This document shows, in pieces, positions 35,901 to 50,900 of a DNA stretch of 64,000 nucleotides. Every line of letters starts with the position of its first letter. Position 1 is the stretch's first letter. This DNA is from Diplolepis rosae (lineage: Eukaryota; Arthropoda; Insecta; Hymenoptera; Diplolepididae). Position numbers and translations under genes: made by a program. The notes beneath the pieces were generated by a model that saw only the letters and a list, made by a program, of their open reading frames with translations, was not told the origin of the DNA and searched no databases. The DNA is taken from NCBI GenBank assembly GCA_030998225.1, contig JAPYXD010000608.1:5300501-5364500 (forward strand). The letters are read 5' to 3'.

Positions 35901-38900
35901 GGATCCATGTTTCGTCCATTGTCACATACCGACAGCAAGAAATCCTGTTTATTGCGAGTAAACAGTGACAAACAGCTCTCTGAACCGTCGACTCGTTGTT
36001 GCTTTTGTGTCATTGTGAGCAAACGCAGCACCCATTTGGAAAAGACCTTTTTGTTGCCCAATTTTTCGTTTAAAATCGTAGACGCACTTCCAGTTGATAT
36101 GTTCACCATCTTAGCAATCTCACGGACTTTCAGTTTGCGGTCGTCCAACACGATTTTCAAAACTTGCTTAATATTTTCCGGAGTTTCTGCTTCATTTGGT
36201 TTACCCGAGCGTTCCGCATCATTTGTATCAGTGCGACCGCGTTTGAAATCAGCAACACAATTGGCCCAAAGTTGGATAAATTCCTGATGAAATTAATCGT
36301 CGTCAGTGTCAATTTACTCGTGGAGATTTAGCGATGCCTATAAGCCTTAGTGCCATGATAAACTTCAAGTGACAAAGTTGTTCTTTAATGAATAAGGCAA
36401 CTTTTCACAGGATTTGAAATCAATCAGAGGAAAATTATGTAGTTAAAAGACGATGTAAAACTGAACGCTCGAGAATAACTTTTGTTATTGCATTAACTAA
36501 CTGGTTGATTAGTCTATTAATTAGTGAATGATTTAATTAAGTGGTTTATTATTAAAAGCTGTTGCTTTTTATTTAATATCTACAAATTTTTGATACAGAA
36601 GTGTCTTTCGGGAAGTTTTTAAAGGGGGGGCCTGGTTGAGGATGCCGAAATTTGTATTATATTCCGCAATTATTATAAAACCGTAAATCATATGAATCAA
36701 TTCGATATCTTTTTAGCTATGTAACTACGCTGATGAGGGCCCTCTACTGCGTCCACGATAGCGGTCGCTCTTTTAATCTGAAACATATAAACCAAGTAAT
36801 GTTTAAACTTCATAAAAATACCTTCTATCTAAACTAAAAAAATGTCGAAAATTGGAAAACTTATCAGTATTGAAAGAACAATTTAAATATTTAATAAAAA
36901 AATTTGGAGTTGATTTGCAAAACGAAGTTATTCAATATAATTTTGTATATCATGTCTTTATTTCAAATAGAAGCTATCCTGATAAACTTTAGATGATTAT
37001 CAAAATCCGTTGATTACAATTCTTTTGATAATATGAAAAAGAGGAACATAAAAAGCATTTTTATTGTTGCCATTATGATTCTGCGGTACATTTTGAGTTT
37101 GAAGGTATCAAAGTTAATACAATAATTTCATTTTTTAACGTTCAAAAGTAAAAAAAACATAATACCTGTCATTGAAGGCAGTGCAGTGGTTCATCAACTG
37201 CCATGTCTCCACCGTCAGGGTAAACCATTTGTTAAAGTGAGACGAAAGTAGTTATGTCTCACTCCAACCAATGGTCAACTCTAACGGTGGAGAAGTTCCG
37301 CAAATGGTGAACCACTGCATTGCCTTCATTGACAGGTATTATGTTTTTTTAGTTTTTAACGCTAGAAAATAATATTATTGTATTAATTTCGACACCTTCA
37401 AACTCAAAATGTTTCACAGAATCATAATTAAGAAAATTTAAATGTCTTTTGTGCTCGTCTTATTCATATTGTTACGAGGTCAGCGAATCGTCAGCGAACG
37501 ATTAGTGAACGGTCAGCTGATCGTTCACTGGACTGGGTCTGCCAGGGCACGCAGAGTCAAAAAATGCTGTTCTGAGAAAATCGCGTTTGAAGTTTTTTCA
37601 AAAAGAAACAATACATTTTCCAATTTTACCATTATCACAAGCTAATCACATCCAAAAAATCGATTTTTTTGACTCCCTAAACCAGGCTTCGCCTTTAAGT
37701 TTCTTATTAAATAAATATATAAATTTTAGAAATAATCAATAACGGGTACAATTTGGCTATCAGTATATTCGTAACAAATTGTTGCCAGCGTTTCTCCTTA
37801 TCTCCAGAGACATCATCAGGGCATACAAGAAATTAGCCAATAAACGCACATCACAGAATGGATAATAATATATTATGTGAGGCCAAACCCATAGTAGTCA
37901 AATTAATAAAATCTAAATAAAAAGGTTATTGTTTTATAAAATTAAAGATAATAAAAACATTTTTTTAATTAATTGCTATAAAAATATTAACCAAAAAATG
38001 TAAGAACCGTCAAATTCAAACTAAAACACTGAGAAAAAATAAAATTTTCTTCATATTAGCTTAAATTTGAATTTACGAAATAAAAGAGACATAACGTCAT
38101 GTCACTTGAAATTATAAATATAAACTGAAATCAAATATCATGAAATTACCTCACAATACTAACAAGTCTATTATATCTAATGTTATTAAAATTTAACATA
38201 TACAATTGTCATCAAATCAAAATTAAAATTAAGAATAGAAACAAATTTGTGAAAAGAGTTAAATTAAACAAAAATTATCTTAGCAAAATAGTTTTAAGAT
38301 AGAAATTCAAAATCATATTATAATAGGAATTGTGTTCAATATCTGTGATTTTTTCAAAACTATTCTCACTTTCTTTTTTATATAGACCATTTCAGAAAAA
38401 GCTCTTTTAAATCTATTGGTTTCTTTATGTAAAATTTTGACATCATTCCAAAGAAAAAAGTGATTCTCTTGATCATCTTCATACTTCTTACGGTGTTTAC
38501 TAATGACATTGTGAAACTTTTCATTAAGATTGAAATTCTTAAAATGTTCATCAATTCTAATCCTCAACGGACGTTTAGTCTGATCTACATAACACTTACC
38601 ACAATTGCAAGAAATTTTATAAACAACATTATTTTGTTCTCTAATTTCATAAAGATCTTTACCTAACATATTGTGAATTTATCTAATTTGGAATTTATTC
38701 TAAAAACAACTTTCACATCATATTTTTGCAAAAAACGCTTTACAATCTCCGATAAATTGCCACAATAAGGAATTGAAACAACTAAAACGTTTGTGTTAAT
38801 TTAATCATTAAGTGAAATTTTCTAATCATTATCGTAATGGTTTCTTTTAGAGATAATTTCAATGAGCCCATTTGTCTATCTTTATTTTGATCCTTCAGCT

Positions 38901-41900
38901 GTAATAATAGGATATAAAAGGTGTGTTGTATTATGAATTTCCGAATTTGGGTGAAACAGATAATCCACAACTCTACTAACAAGACTTTATCTGACTGAGC
39001 GATGAATTAAGAGCAAAGAAACTATTTGCTGTCCAAGGGATTCAGCAAGTTATCTTGCAGTATAAATAGCATAAGCCACAAGTTGCATAAAGCTAAAGAA
39101 AATTATCTTCCTTTTGTTCTTCCAGAAAAATTTTGTAGCCTTAAAGGAGGATAATTTATATCTATACATCTTTATCATAAAATGAATAATGTACCTTGAT
39201 TAAATCTGCAAATTTGATTTGAGCTAAGCGATGAATATTAGGAATATTATAAAACAATATTTGAAATATTGATTTTTGTTATTTTTAAATATATTAAATT
39301 GCAAAAGTCTTTTCAACATAGTTTCAAGTATATTTCCCAAGTAGCATTTATTGATTTTTTTGGAAACCTAGTTATATTTAATATTCATAGTCCAAATTTT
39401 ACAACTCTTTGGCAACAACCCTCACATCATTTCAAATATTCGAGTGAATTCAAACTCCAATTTTTGAATATTTTAAAAACTGCTGAAGTGTTGTAAAATT
39501 TTTTGATATAAGATTCATTTGAATTAAATGATAAAATTTCGAATTATTGTAGAAATTAGAAATATTTCTATTACAAATGGCATCTAATGATCGGTTCATT
39601 ACGTTTTGCTTTTAGTTACCATAGGAATATGCAGGATTGCCCAAATTATGCGAGAATCCGAGTACCACCCTCCTTTCCTCGCATGATTTTTTGATTCTCG
39701 CATGATTCGAGAGTCACTTGCTTCGCGCATGTTATGCAGGTCTGTGGCGTCAAAATCCCCACGCAGATGGTACAAAATACACAGTGTGTCTCAAAAGTTC
39801 CCGAACTTCTGTCACAAGAACTATACTGTCAGTGCCATCTATGTAACAATTGCCACAATATCTTCGTTGAACCTTATTCCATCCGTCCTGTAAGTTTCAT
39901 TGAGTTTCCACTCGTGGTTGTGTTACCAGAGTCGAAAAAGTGACAGTATAACGCTTGAAATGTTGTGGAAAGCTTATCGGGATCAAGTGCTGTCACGAAC
40001 AATAGCTAAAAAGTTGTTCAAGAGGTTTAAGGAAGGCAGAGAATCGCTGGATGACGATGAGCGCAGTGGACGGCCAGCGTCGAGTCGTACGGATGAATCG
40101 GTCGAAAAAATTCGATAACTGATAAGAAAGGACCGTTGTATGTCCGTGAGACTCATTAAAGATGTCACAGGTATCAGCAAATCACAAGTTCATCGCATAT
40201 TAAATGAAGATTTGAAGCTACGGAAGGTTTGTGCGCAATTCGTTCCACACAGTTTGAACGACGACCAAAAGCATGCTCGAGTTTTGCACGCTCAAGACAT
40301 CATTTTAACCGCGAATAACGATCCAAAATTTTTGAAAACGATCGTGGCTGGTGATGAAGCATGGTGTTTTCAATACAAACCACTTACAAAGCGACAGAGT
40401 GCAGTTTGGAAAAGCCCAGAAGACTCACCACCCAGGAAAGGTGCGCCTGCAAAAATCGAAAGTCAAAACCATGCTCTTCACTTTCTTCGACCCCAATACA
40501 AAGCGCAAGGCAGCTGGTCGCTCCGACTCATAAGCGCATCGCCGTGGACAATTTCTGGCATCATAATCGGTTCAAGTCCTTGACCATCCTGCATACTCAC
40601 CAGATTTGTCACCGTGTAACTACTTTTTGTTCCCCAAACTCAAAATGCAGTTAAAAGGATTCAAATTTGATACAATTTCGGAGATCCAGAAGGTTTCGAC
40701 GGAGGCATTCAAGACCACCACAAAGGAAAAGTATCAGCGTTGTTTTCAAAAGCTGTATGATAGTTCTAAACACTGTATTTCATCAAAAGGGATGTATTTC
40801 GAATAATTATGAATAAATTATTGTGAGTATTAAACTACAATATGAGATTTATTAGAAGTTCGGGAACTTTTGGGACACACTGTGTAGTACATTGATGATA
40901 AGTGCGCGAAGAGCGGGGGTGGCAAACTTCATACATATCTCAAATCACCCAAGCACAGGCTTCAGGTCTGTGAAGTTGTCACCCATGTATTTGAATAGAA
41001 CATTCATATCAATGGCATACGCTTGTCCAAGGTACGCCCACACTTGTCCTCCCATTAGTTTTTTTGTCCAGCCTTTGTTTAATTTTTATTAACAATTTTT
41101 AAAAAATGGCTGAGAACCACTGATCATAAAAAATTATTATTTCGAGCAAATAAACATTCAAGATCGTTTGTCCACGATTATCCATACATTAATTTCGTTT
41201 GCCCACCCTTCAAAATAGAAATATTTATAAAAAATTTTCGCACGAAACATGAAAAAATTTTGTTAACAGTTTCTACGTAGATGATAGAAAGCAAACTGTT
41301 AAATGATTGCATCTACATTATACAAAAACTATATTGACCAAAAGAGTTGCGTTTAAATTTGTTTAAACAATACGATCCTGCATATACTTAATCTAAGACC
41401 AGACCATGCATTTATTAATTTACTTCATTTTTTAAGCAGGACAAATAAAAATAGTGGTTGGACAAAACTCTATGCAAAGTAGACAAACGATTTCGACTAC
41501 TGAAGTTTCCATTTGATAATTTTTTCAAACAATATGACCCTTTATGCATGTACAGTGTACACAGAAACTAGACAACTTATTTTTTACTTAACTTTGTTTT
41601 TTATGCAGGACAAATAAACAATATGACTCTTTATGTATGTACGCTGAGACCAGACAATTTATTTTTTACGGTTTTTGTTTTGGACTCTTGGAATCACTTA
41701 GAACCAATTTCCAAAAATCACCCCTATGCCCAAAAAAACAACCCTCTTTCTAAAAAATCAGCCCTTCAAAAATTAAAGTGTACCAGAATCTTTGGCTTTT
41801 GTTGGACTCTTCAAAAATGTCTATCAATTTTCGGGATTCAACCCTTAACATCAAATCGCACCCCTGCATGGCCATGCACATACTACTTTGAATGAAAATC

Positions 41901-44900
41901 ATCTTTCTGCAAATTTTATGGTATAGGAATACTCTCTGACTTTTGGGCTCTTCCAAAAAATCTCTTTATCGATTTTTGGTTCCAACCCTCAACATCAAAA
42001 TGGACACCTGCATGGCCATGGAGAGACGACTTTGACTAAAAATAATCTGTTTGGGAACATTATGGTCTAGGAATACTCTCTGATTTTTAGGCTCTTCGAA
42101 AATTTACATTCATAAAGGGTCATATTGTTTAAAAAAATTGTCAATTGGAAAGTTTGTTGGTCAGCATCGTTTGTCCACTTTGCATAGTTTTTTCCAACCA
42201 CTAGTTTTATTTGTTCTGCATAAAAAACAAAGTTAAATAAAAAATAAGTTGTCTGGTCTCTGTGTACATGCATAAAGGGTCATATTGTTTAAACAAATTG
42301 TCAATCGAAAAGTTTATAAGGTCAGTATCGTTTGTCTACTTTGCATAGAGTTTTTCCAACCACTAGTTTTATTTGTCTTGCATAAAAAACAAAGTGAAGT
42401 AAAAAATAAGTTGTCTGGTCTCTGTGTACATGCATAAAGGGTCATATTGTTTAAAAAAATTGTCAAATGGAAACTTCAGTAGTCAGCATCGTTCGTCTAC
42501 TTTGCATAGAGGTTTGCCCAACCACAAGTTTCATTTGTTCTGCTTAAAAAATAAAGTAAAATAATAAATGCATGGTCTGGTCTTGGATTAAGTATATGCA
42601 GGATCGTATTGTTTAAACAAATTTAAACGCAACTCTTTTGGTCAATATAGTTTTTGTATAATGTAGATGCAATCATTTAACAGTTTGCTTTCTATCATCT
42701 ACGTAGAAACTGTTAACAAAATTTTTTCATGTTTCGTGCGAAAATTTTTTATAAATATTTCTATTTTGAAGGGTGGGCAAACGAAAGTAATGTATGGATA
42801 ATCGTGAACAAACGATCTTGAATGTTTATTTGTTCAAAATAATAATTTTTTATGATCAGTGGTTCTCAGCCACTTTATTAAAATTGTTAATAAAAATTAA
42901 ACAAAGACTGGACAAAAAAAGTAATGGGTGGATAAATGTGGGCATACCTTGGACAAACCTATGCCATTGATAACATATCCAAATACATGGGTGCCAACTT
43001 CACAGACCTACACGCTTCTTACATACTATCTTTTTAAATAGACGCATGGGAAGTTCAGGTTTTGTTCTTCGCACGCATGTGTTTTAAATTTTATTTTTAT
43101 ATTATATGACTTAATTAGAATCGTTCAGAATGTTTTAAAACGATTCCATAACTTTGTAATGGGACTGGAATGATTTAACCTCTACTATAATTAGAATATT
43201 CAATTCTTTAAGTGAGACATGAAAGTAATTTAAATTACTTAATTTCAGCTTTGAAGACACCACCTACATTTTTTGAACAACGAAAGCAGTTGGAACGAGC
43301 AAAAACAGGAGATTTGTTAAAAGCTAAGATTCAGCAGAGGCCTGGCAGGGATGAACTTGTACGGCAGCATATTCTCGAAGATGTTGGGCATGTAGATCCA
43401 AGTCTAGCAGAAAAACAGCGAATGCTTAAGAAAGCTAGGCTAGCTGATCAACTTAACGACCAACTAAGTCATCGACCTGGACCCCTAGAACTTATCCAGA
43501 AGAATATTCTTCATACAGAAGAACCAATTGAAAGAGCAGTAAAAGGTTTTTGCTTATTTAACAATGTACTCAATGATGTGAATATTTCCGGAACCTTGAA
43601 GTTATAATAAGTGTTTGAAATTTCAGAGGGCCACATTCCTTTTAAGGCTACCTGTGAGGGTCAAATTACCAAACCCAAGCATCCAGACCATTATATTACT
43701 TTTGAGGATGATTCTCAAAGTTCTGAAGGAGCCCCATCCCCTCCCTTGGAATCACGTCCTGACGTTTTGGAAGCTGCTGCAACTTCTGCAGGAATTGTCA
43801 CAGTTTCTTTAAGTATACCAACTACAGGTGGTGCTGTAGTTGTCACGTCAACGTCCCCTGTTTTGCAAGAAGCTTCCACCCAATCCACAATACAGACATT
43901 TGCGGATCTCTGTAATTCGGTTGTTTCAAATCAGCAGCAACATCAACAGAATAATCTCCAACATAATCAACAAAATGCCACGACACAGGTAAATATTTAT
44001 TCTATCAATTTTATTATGTTACTGCTTTGATAGATAAACGTGAATGCAATACGCGAATGAATCCAAAACATCTTTTTCTCGTTTTTACAGGCAAGTCAAA
44101 CGAATGGACCCACATCGACGCTTCTCCCACTGGCATCAGCGTCAAGTCCTATGTCTTTGGGTTCAACGACTTCCAGCCTGAGTCCACTTTCAAATATTTC
44201 AATAGCATCTCCCCCCACTCTACCCCCTACTGCAATTACCCCAAGGCCTCAACCGAGTCCGGTTGCAGTAACCACCCCAGCTTCAACATGTCAAAGAAGC
44301 GACGCGCCAGGCAAAGATAAAAATCGTAAAAAATCTAAAACCAAAAGTCAACCCAAAACACGCACAATCAAATTTCACGAGTACAAAGTAAGTTCATGTT
44401 TTAATGAAATTTAAATTTTAGTAGTATTTTCAAAACTCAGTAATTTTACCTTGTTATAAAGTTTTTAATTTAAACTTAAAAATTATATACCCATAAAGAA
44501 AAGAATTTAGCATGCATGAAACGATCTGCTACTGCTGCACAATGAATACGCGAGAGGGTAACTGTCAAATTGGGTCACACGGTGAATTCGTAAAAAAACA
44601 TGGTAAATTATATCCTTTTAAAGCGCGAAAACAAAGACAATTACACATGGTAGAGGATATGAAAAATCAAGAGATAAATTTGCTATAGTATTAACCCTTA
44701 TGCCAATGAACAACTTCACCTACGCTATTCAATAACCAGATTACCCGGGTACCCACCTGAAGAAGTTTTAGAATAAACCAGTTATAGCGATGCATCAATC
44801 GAACCATGTGACAAAATTATACGTTAATTCGCTCATGTAAGATAACTATTTTAATTTACAAAATATGTTTCAGAAAATTTGAGAAACGTGACAAAAGACA

Positions 44901-47900
44901 ATAAAAAGCACGTCTGTCAACTTCTTTTTAGTAATAATTTTGAAAAAATTTGAGAACTTATCGATAATTGCAGTTAACTTTAAATATATTTGCAGAATTT
45001 GTACTCAATCGAAGATAACATACATTCTTGTCATATTTTTTCTTATCGTATTTTCCAAATTTTCAGGATGATATTTCGTAATATAAAAAAGTTATCTTGC
45101 ACGAACATTTACAGGAATTCGGTCACGTTGTCGGGTTGATCCATGGCCTTAAATCGTTTTAAGGTGGCTTGAGCGTTTTTGAAAAAAATTACAGATTGCT
45201 CTGAAACTTAGAGATTATCTTAATAAAATATGCTAGATACATTTGGAAAAAAGAAATACCGTGGTTGACGATGTCAATGCCGAAAAAATCGCTACCGAAA
45301 AAATGTCAGTTTAACACGTAATCTTATGGGATTCCTCATCAAAATCGACGAAACTCCGGAACAAAACACAAGTCCCCATAAATCAAATAATTATTTTCAT
45401 CCATATAAATATTAGCTTTCATTTATTTGACTATTTCTGTGATAATATAATATTATAAATTAATTAATTTGTAGGATATTTGTTAAGAAACCCTAAGATT
45501 TTATAGATGAGTATCGAGGTACCCTGACTATTGAAAACGGGGGTTTGTACTTTGAGGCGAAAACTTTTATAACTCCTGGACGAAAAAAACACCACCAAAC
45601 TAAATTTTTTTCGAAATGCTTCAAAAAAGGCACTACTGATTGGTCAGATTGAAATATTAAAAAAACATAAATAACTTTCACGAAAAAGACACGATTGGTT
45701 TCACGGGTACTAGGTTATTAATATAAAATGTTTCTTTGCATGCATACATTTTTTGTACCTTTTACTGACCGGGAGAAAAAATGTGCAATAAACTTACCCT
45801 TTGAGTGATCTCGATTTTTCTCACTCGTATGAGCTTTTTCACTCGAATTCAAACTTTATGCAAGTGACCAACTGCAATAATAATCTCGATAATTAATTTT
45901 GACATAAGCGGGATTTAGGACAAACATATCAATTAGTTATCCCGGTGGATAAAAATGTCGGTCACTAATTGGGACATTCACCTCATACAAGGTGAGTTTT
46001 TTATCTTCAAATATTTCGATGTCTCAAGGTAAAAAATTGACCCTGTATATATTTTTTGGAAATATTTAAGTATCCCCTAAAGACTTATTTACTTATAGCA
46101 TTTGATAATAACTATTGATAATAAAACATCATTATCCTATTTCTTTGAATTTGAATGATTAAAGACTTTGAATATTCAGAATTTATTTAATAACAAAAAT
46201 TTTTGTAGATAAACATTATTTTAATAATACTTAACAAATTAATGCATATTATTGTTTACAAAAAAATATTTATATAATTTTTAATTAGATGGCAAGGTAA
46301 AATTATCTGCTGGAATTCAAAAGAGCTCGCACTCCGTAATTAGAGATTTTGAAATCTGAGGTATTACAAATTACGTTTTTTATTTCTTTTATTTTAATAA
46401 TCCCTGCCTATGCGTTATTGTCTTGTTTCCAGCACTTCAAAAATCCATAGAGTTCACCACACAACCCAATTTGTCGGATGCATGGTGAATTCTTTTTTTT
46501 TTTTAAAGTCACTGGGATACTATACATTTTCGAGCACCAGTTTATTCGTGCAAATCAATGAAAATATGTAATATAATCAAATATTACAATTCGAAGTCTG
46601 ATATTTGAGGTTGGTTTGATTCTTAAAAATGTTATTTATTTATTCAATTCTGACCATAATTCCGTCCGAGAGCTGATTTAAAATACACTCCCGATATAAC
46701 GGACAGAGATCGGTCTGCAATCCATCTAGTTTTTGCGCGTTGCATGTATAAGTTTCATGCTTTAACTCGATGATGACAATAAATGAAAAAAAAATTCGCA
46801 AAACACTGAGGCTGCCGATTCTCTCGGCAACTTGAGAATTGGCAACCCATTGCCATTTTCCAAGATTAATAATAAACGTCCTTTGGGCAAAGTATAATAC
46901 TTTAACTACGTCGTTCCAAAATTTAAAAAAAATGTATTAATTATTTTTTTTGAAATTTGTCTCATCGAGAGCTTTTCTGTAAGAAAGTCGCATAAAGGAA
47001 CTTGCAAAGACTTTCGCATTGTATATTTTAATCATACTATAGTATTATTGAAGACAGTATAAAAAATGAAATTATTGTATTAACTTTGATAACTTCAAAC
47101 TCAAAATATACCGCAGAATCATAAATAAAACAATTTTAATGTCGTTTATGCTCTTCTTATTCATATTATTACGAGGTCAACGAATGATCAGTGAACTACT
47201 CGCGGAGGGTGAGCGAATGTGCTGACCATTCATTGGTCCGGGCCCGCTAAGGGTATTATGTTCACTCATTTGAATTTATAAGGATCACAAACAAAATTTT
47301 CGAAATAGTAAGGGTGCGACCCAGGGATTTGCTCAGCCACGTGTGACCGTCACTAAAAGAAAAGGACTGAGCCCAAAGAGCATCGACCGGCTTGCCCAAC
47401 AAAACAGTTTCGCTTGTGCGAGGTTATGTCAGCAAAATTTTCTATAGCCATCGGCGAATGGCGAGATTCCTAGTCGGTAACAAAAAGAAACCTCACCTTA
47501 TTTCTATCAGCACTTAATCCAAAAAAGATGACCCTACGTTCCGTTCGGATATCATACTACTAATTCTAAACCAAGAAAAACTAAAGCTCAAAGCTCTACT
47601 GCAAAAAGTAACCGCGTAAATTACGTTGAAGCTTCCACAGAGGCTGCTGACAGAGTAGACCAGGCCGCGTACAACTGTGCATATGAATTATCATCATATG
47701 TGCATGTGTTAGTTCACATACATGCATACGTAGGTTCTTTAAATGTGTTGCAGAGAATATAATTAATAGGAAATTGAAGATTTAGTGCAAAATTGTGAAA
47801 ATGTAATTCAACAGTGAGAAGTTGATACTAACTTCTCACTCTTGAATTACCCCTAGCGGACCCGGTTGAGAGAACGGTCATAGAATACTCTGACCGTTCT

Positions 47901-50900
47901 CTGACTGTTTTTCTGACCGTTCTCTGGACTCTCATTATTATGGCTGAGAACGATTAAAAAAACATTTAAAACATAGCAATTATGATTCCGTGGCTAAATT
48001 TGGAATAGAAGACTTAGGAATAAATACAATAATTTTATTTATCAGCGATAAAAACTAGGAAAACATCATGTATCTGTCATTGAAGGCAGTGCAGTGGTTC
48101 GCCATTTGCGGAACGTCTCTACCAATAGTAAACCTTCACGGGGGAGACTTTCCGCCAATTGTGAGCCACTGCACTGCCTTCAATGACAGGTATACGATGT
48201 TTTTCTAGTTTTTATCTCTGAATAATAAAATTATTGTATTTATTCCTATACCTGCTAATTCAAATTTTGCCACGGAATCGTAATTGCAATGTTTTGAATG
48301 TTTTTTTTATCGTTCATAGCCATAATAATGCGAGGTCAGAGAACGGTCAGAGTATTCGATGACCGTTCTCTCAACCGGGTCCGCTAGGGACATTTTCACA
48401 ATTTTGCATTAAATCTTGATTTTGTCGTAATGAGTAAAAATAAAAAATATCTGTAATTTGTATTTTTATTTGCAGAATATATACTTGCTTGCGAAATTAG
48501 CGCCGCGTACAACTTTGCACATGAACTAAACGCGTGGTTACGTGCGCTGATTGGCCCGCTGGGATGATGGTGGGAAGTAGAGGTATGTCAGGGATGTACT
48601 GACGTGGGGTTTGCAGTACCTCGACATCCAGACTCCCTGTATGAGGTCATGATTTTCGGACTCGGGCCATTAGAAGCTGTTGCTCCACTTTCCTTCCACT
48701 CCATCGACATCCATATTAAATAAACAAAATCCAGCCTCCCAAGCTCATCCGTAATAGTCTTGCGGCAAAACTCGGAGGTGTTTAACTCGGCAACAGTATA
48801 CGTCCTAAATATGATCTCATAATCCTTTCAGTTCCTTCGATTTCCAGGAGTGTCCTCGGCCGCAATACATGAAAAAAGGGAGCAAACACCTGAGAGTAAA
48901 TTCTTAAATTAAAATCTTATTATAACCCTTATCACCGGAGTACCGTGCATCAGCCTCTGTGAATCCTTAAAAAACCATGATAATTTAAAAATATTGAGTG
49001 AAATTGAATCTTGAGCTTACATAAGAAACATATTTCAAAAAAGGATGGTTGATCGTTGCCATGATTTCGTCCGTTCTGCTCATCTAAAATCGAAAAGCAT
49101 ATCAATATGTAGACCTGTGGCTATGGCGGAAACTAGAATTAAGTCAAAGTATTGGAAATTTTACAATAATTTTCTAGATTGACCAAATAAAATTCATCCA
49201 AACACTGTTTTCTTCAACATTCGCTTTGGGATTTCGTTTTCGAAGACTGAGTTCAATCAAAAATAGATAGACGGTAGGCGTTTCAATACACAATTATTCT
49301 GCAGAGGATGAGAGCCAAAACAGTTAATGCATAGTTTTCTTTTGATCAATACATTTTTTTCTCCCTAATACCATCCAAGCCCGAAATCGTGCGCAGAACA
49401 CCAAATACTGAGGTGTGCGACACATAAAGAATTTTAACTCTGATAGTGATTCTTTCGGTTATTTTTCAGTAAATTACACCAGCTGTTATTAAGAATGACC
49501 ATGTTGCTGGCTTTGTGAATTTTTGCTCTTGATTCTGTACATTTAAAAGATGATTCAGATGGAGATTATTTGTTAAAAATAGATTTTAATTCTATTATCT
49601 CAAGAGCACAGATCCTAGTTTTGAAAAACGGTTTTAAATCATCGAACTTCGGTTATTCCTTGTATTCGCCAGTTGAGATTTCCCAATTGCAACGCAACTG
49701 TCGATCCAGACGTTCTGCATTGATATAAACAATTATACCGATGACCGTTTCAAAACCGGTTGTTACTGTTGGTGAATGCACAGACGCAAATTCGTCTATT
49801 GCATCGAGAAAGCTTCCTTTAGTTATGAGATATACTTCCTCAGCTTGACTGCAAAAAGTTGTAAAATACTGATGCATACTATGTAGATTACGGAATTTTG
49901 ATTAACCCGATGTGATGTGTAAATCGGGTCTAGTTTTTTCCAAATAATCTAATTACCAGATTGAAATTCCTTTTGATACATAGATAAACTTCGCGAAACA
50001 TTGTAGATCGAAGTTCATTTTATAATAACGTTCATGTGGATGATTTTTACCATAATAAATATTAAAAATATTAAAAATACCATAATAAATATGATAGTAA
50101 ATCCCCTTGCCTTTCACTTTTGGAGATGCTTTATTACAGCCTCTTATCGTGCGAAGGGCTTTATTACAGTAAGTCACATTGCCGTTCACCTTTCGGAAAT
50201 ATGATAATCCATAAGAAATATGTCATGCATCAAGATTTTGTGCCCCATGCACGCCTGATTATCTTTGAAGAATTACACAAATTACAGGTTGCCACATATT
50301 TCTTAAACTGATAAACAACTGGATCATCAAATTCAGGAGGTTTTTCCATTATGTAACCACTTTTATACTAGAAGTACCTGATAGGTTTTTCTAATAAAGG
50401 GGATATGGGGCAAAATTCGTCAAGTGTACCCGCCTAAAAACTTTTTGTCTCCGATTTCCTTGAAAGTCCACGAAATTATTTTCCTAGTGAACCTCTTTTA
50501 ATTCCCCTAAGAGAACGTCTCTAGTACGACAGGTTTTTAGTATACAGGAGCACGAATTTCCAACCTTTTACCGCGCACGCTGATACTCAATTAACCATAA
50601 CTTCTACAAAAGTTATCCAAATTAATTTTTTTATGAAGGTCTTGGAAACGTTTTTTCATCAGCTTTACGCTGAAATCAATGGTTTTAGATTAAAAAAATT
50701 ATTTGAGTTTCATTTTTTAATTTTAAATATATATGTGTATATATATGTATACTGACAACCCGTCGTACTAGAGACGTTCTCTTAGGGGAATTAAAAGAGG
50801 TTCACTAGGACAATAATTTCGCGGACTTTCAAGGAAATCGGAGACAAAAAGTTTTTAGGCGGGTACACTTGACGAATTTTGCCCCATATATAAAATATTT

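Noticed and set aside
38460..38666. 68-codon hydrophobic + strand frame resembling a membrane protein
   Set aside because: Antisense shadow of the AT-rich Penelope GIY-YIG frame.
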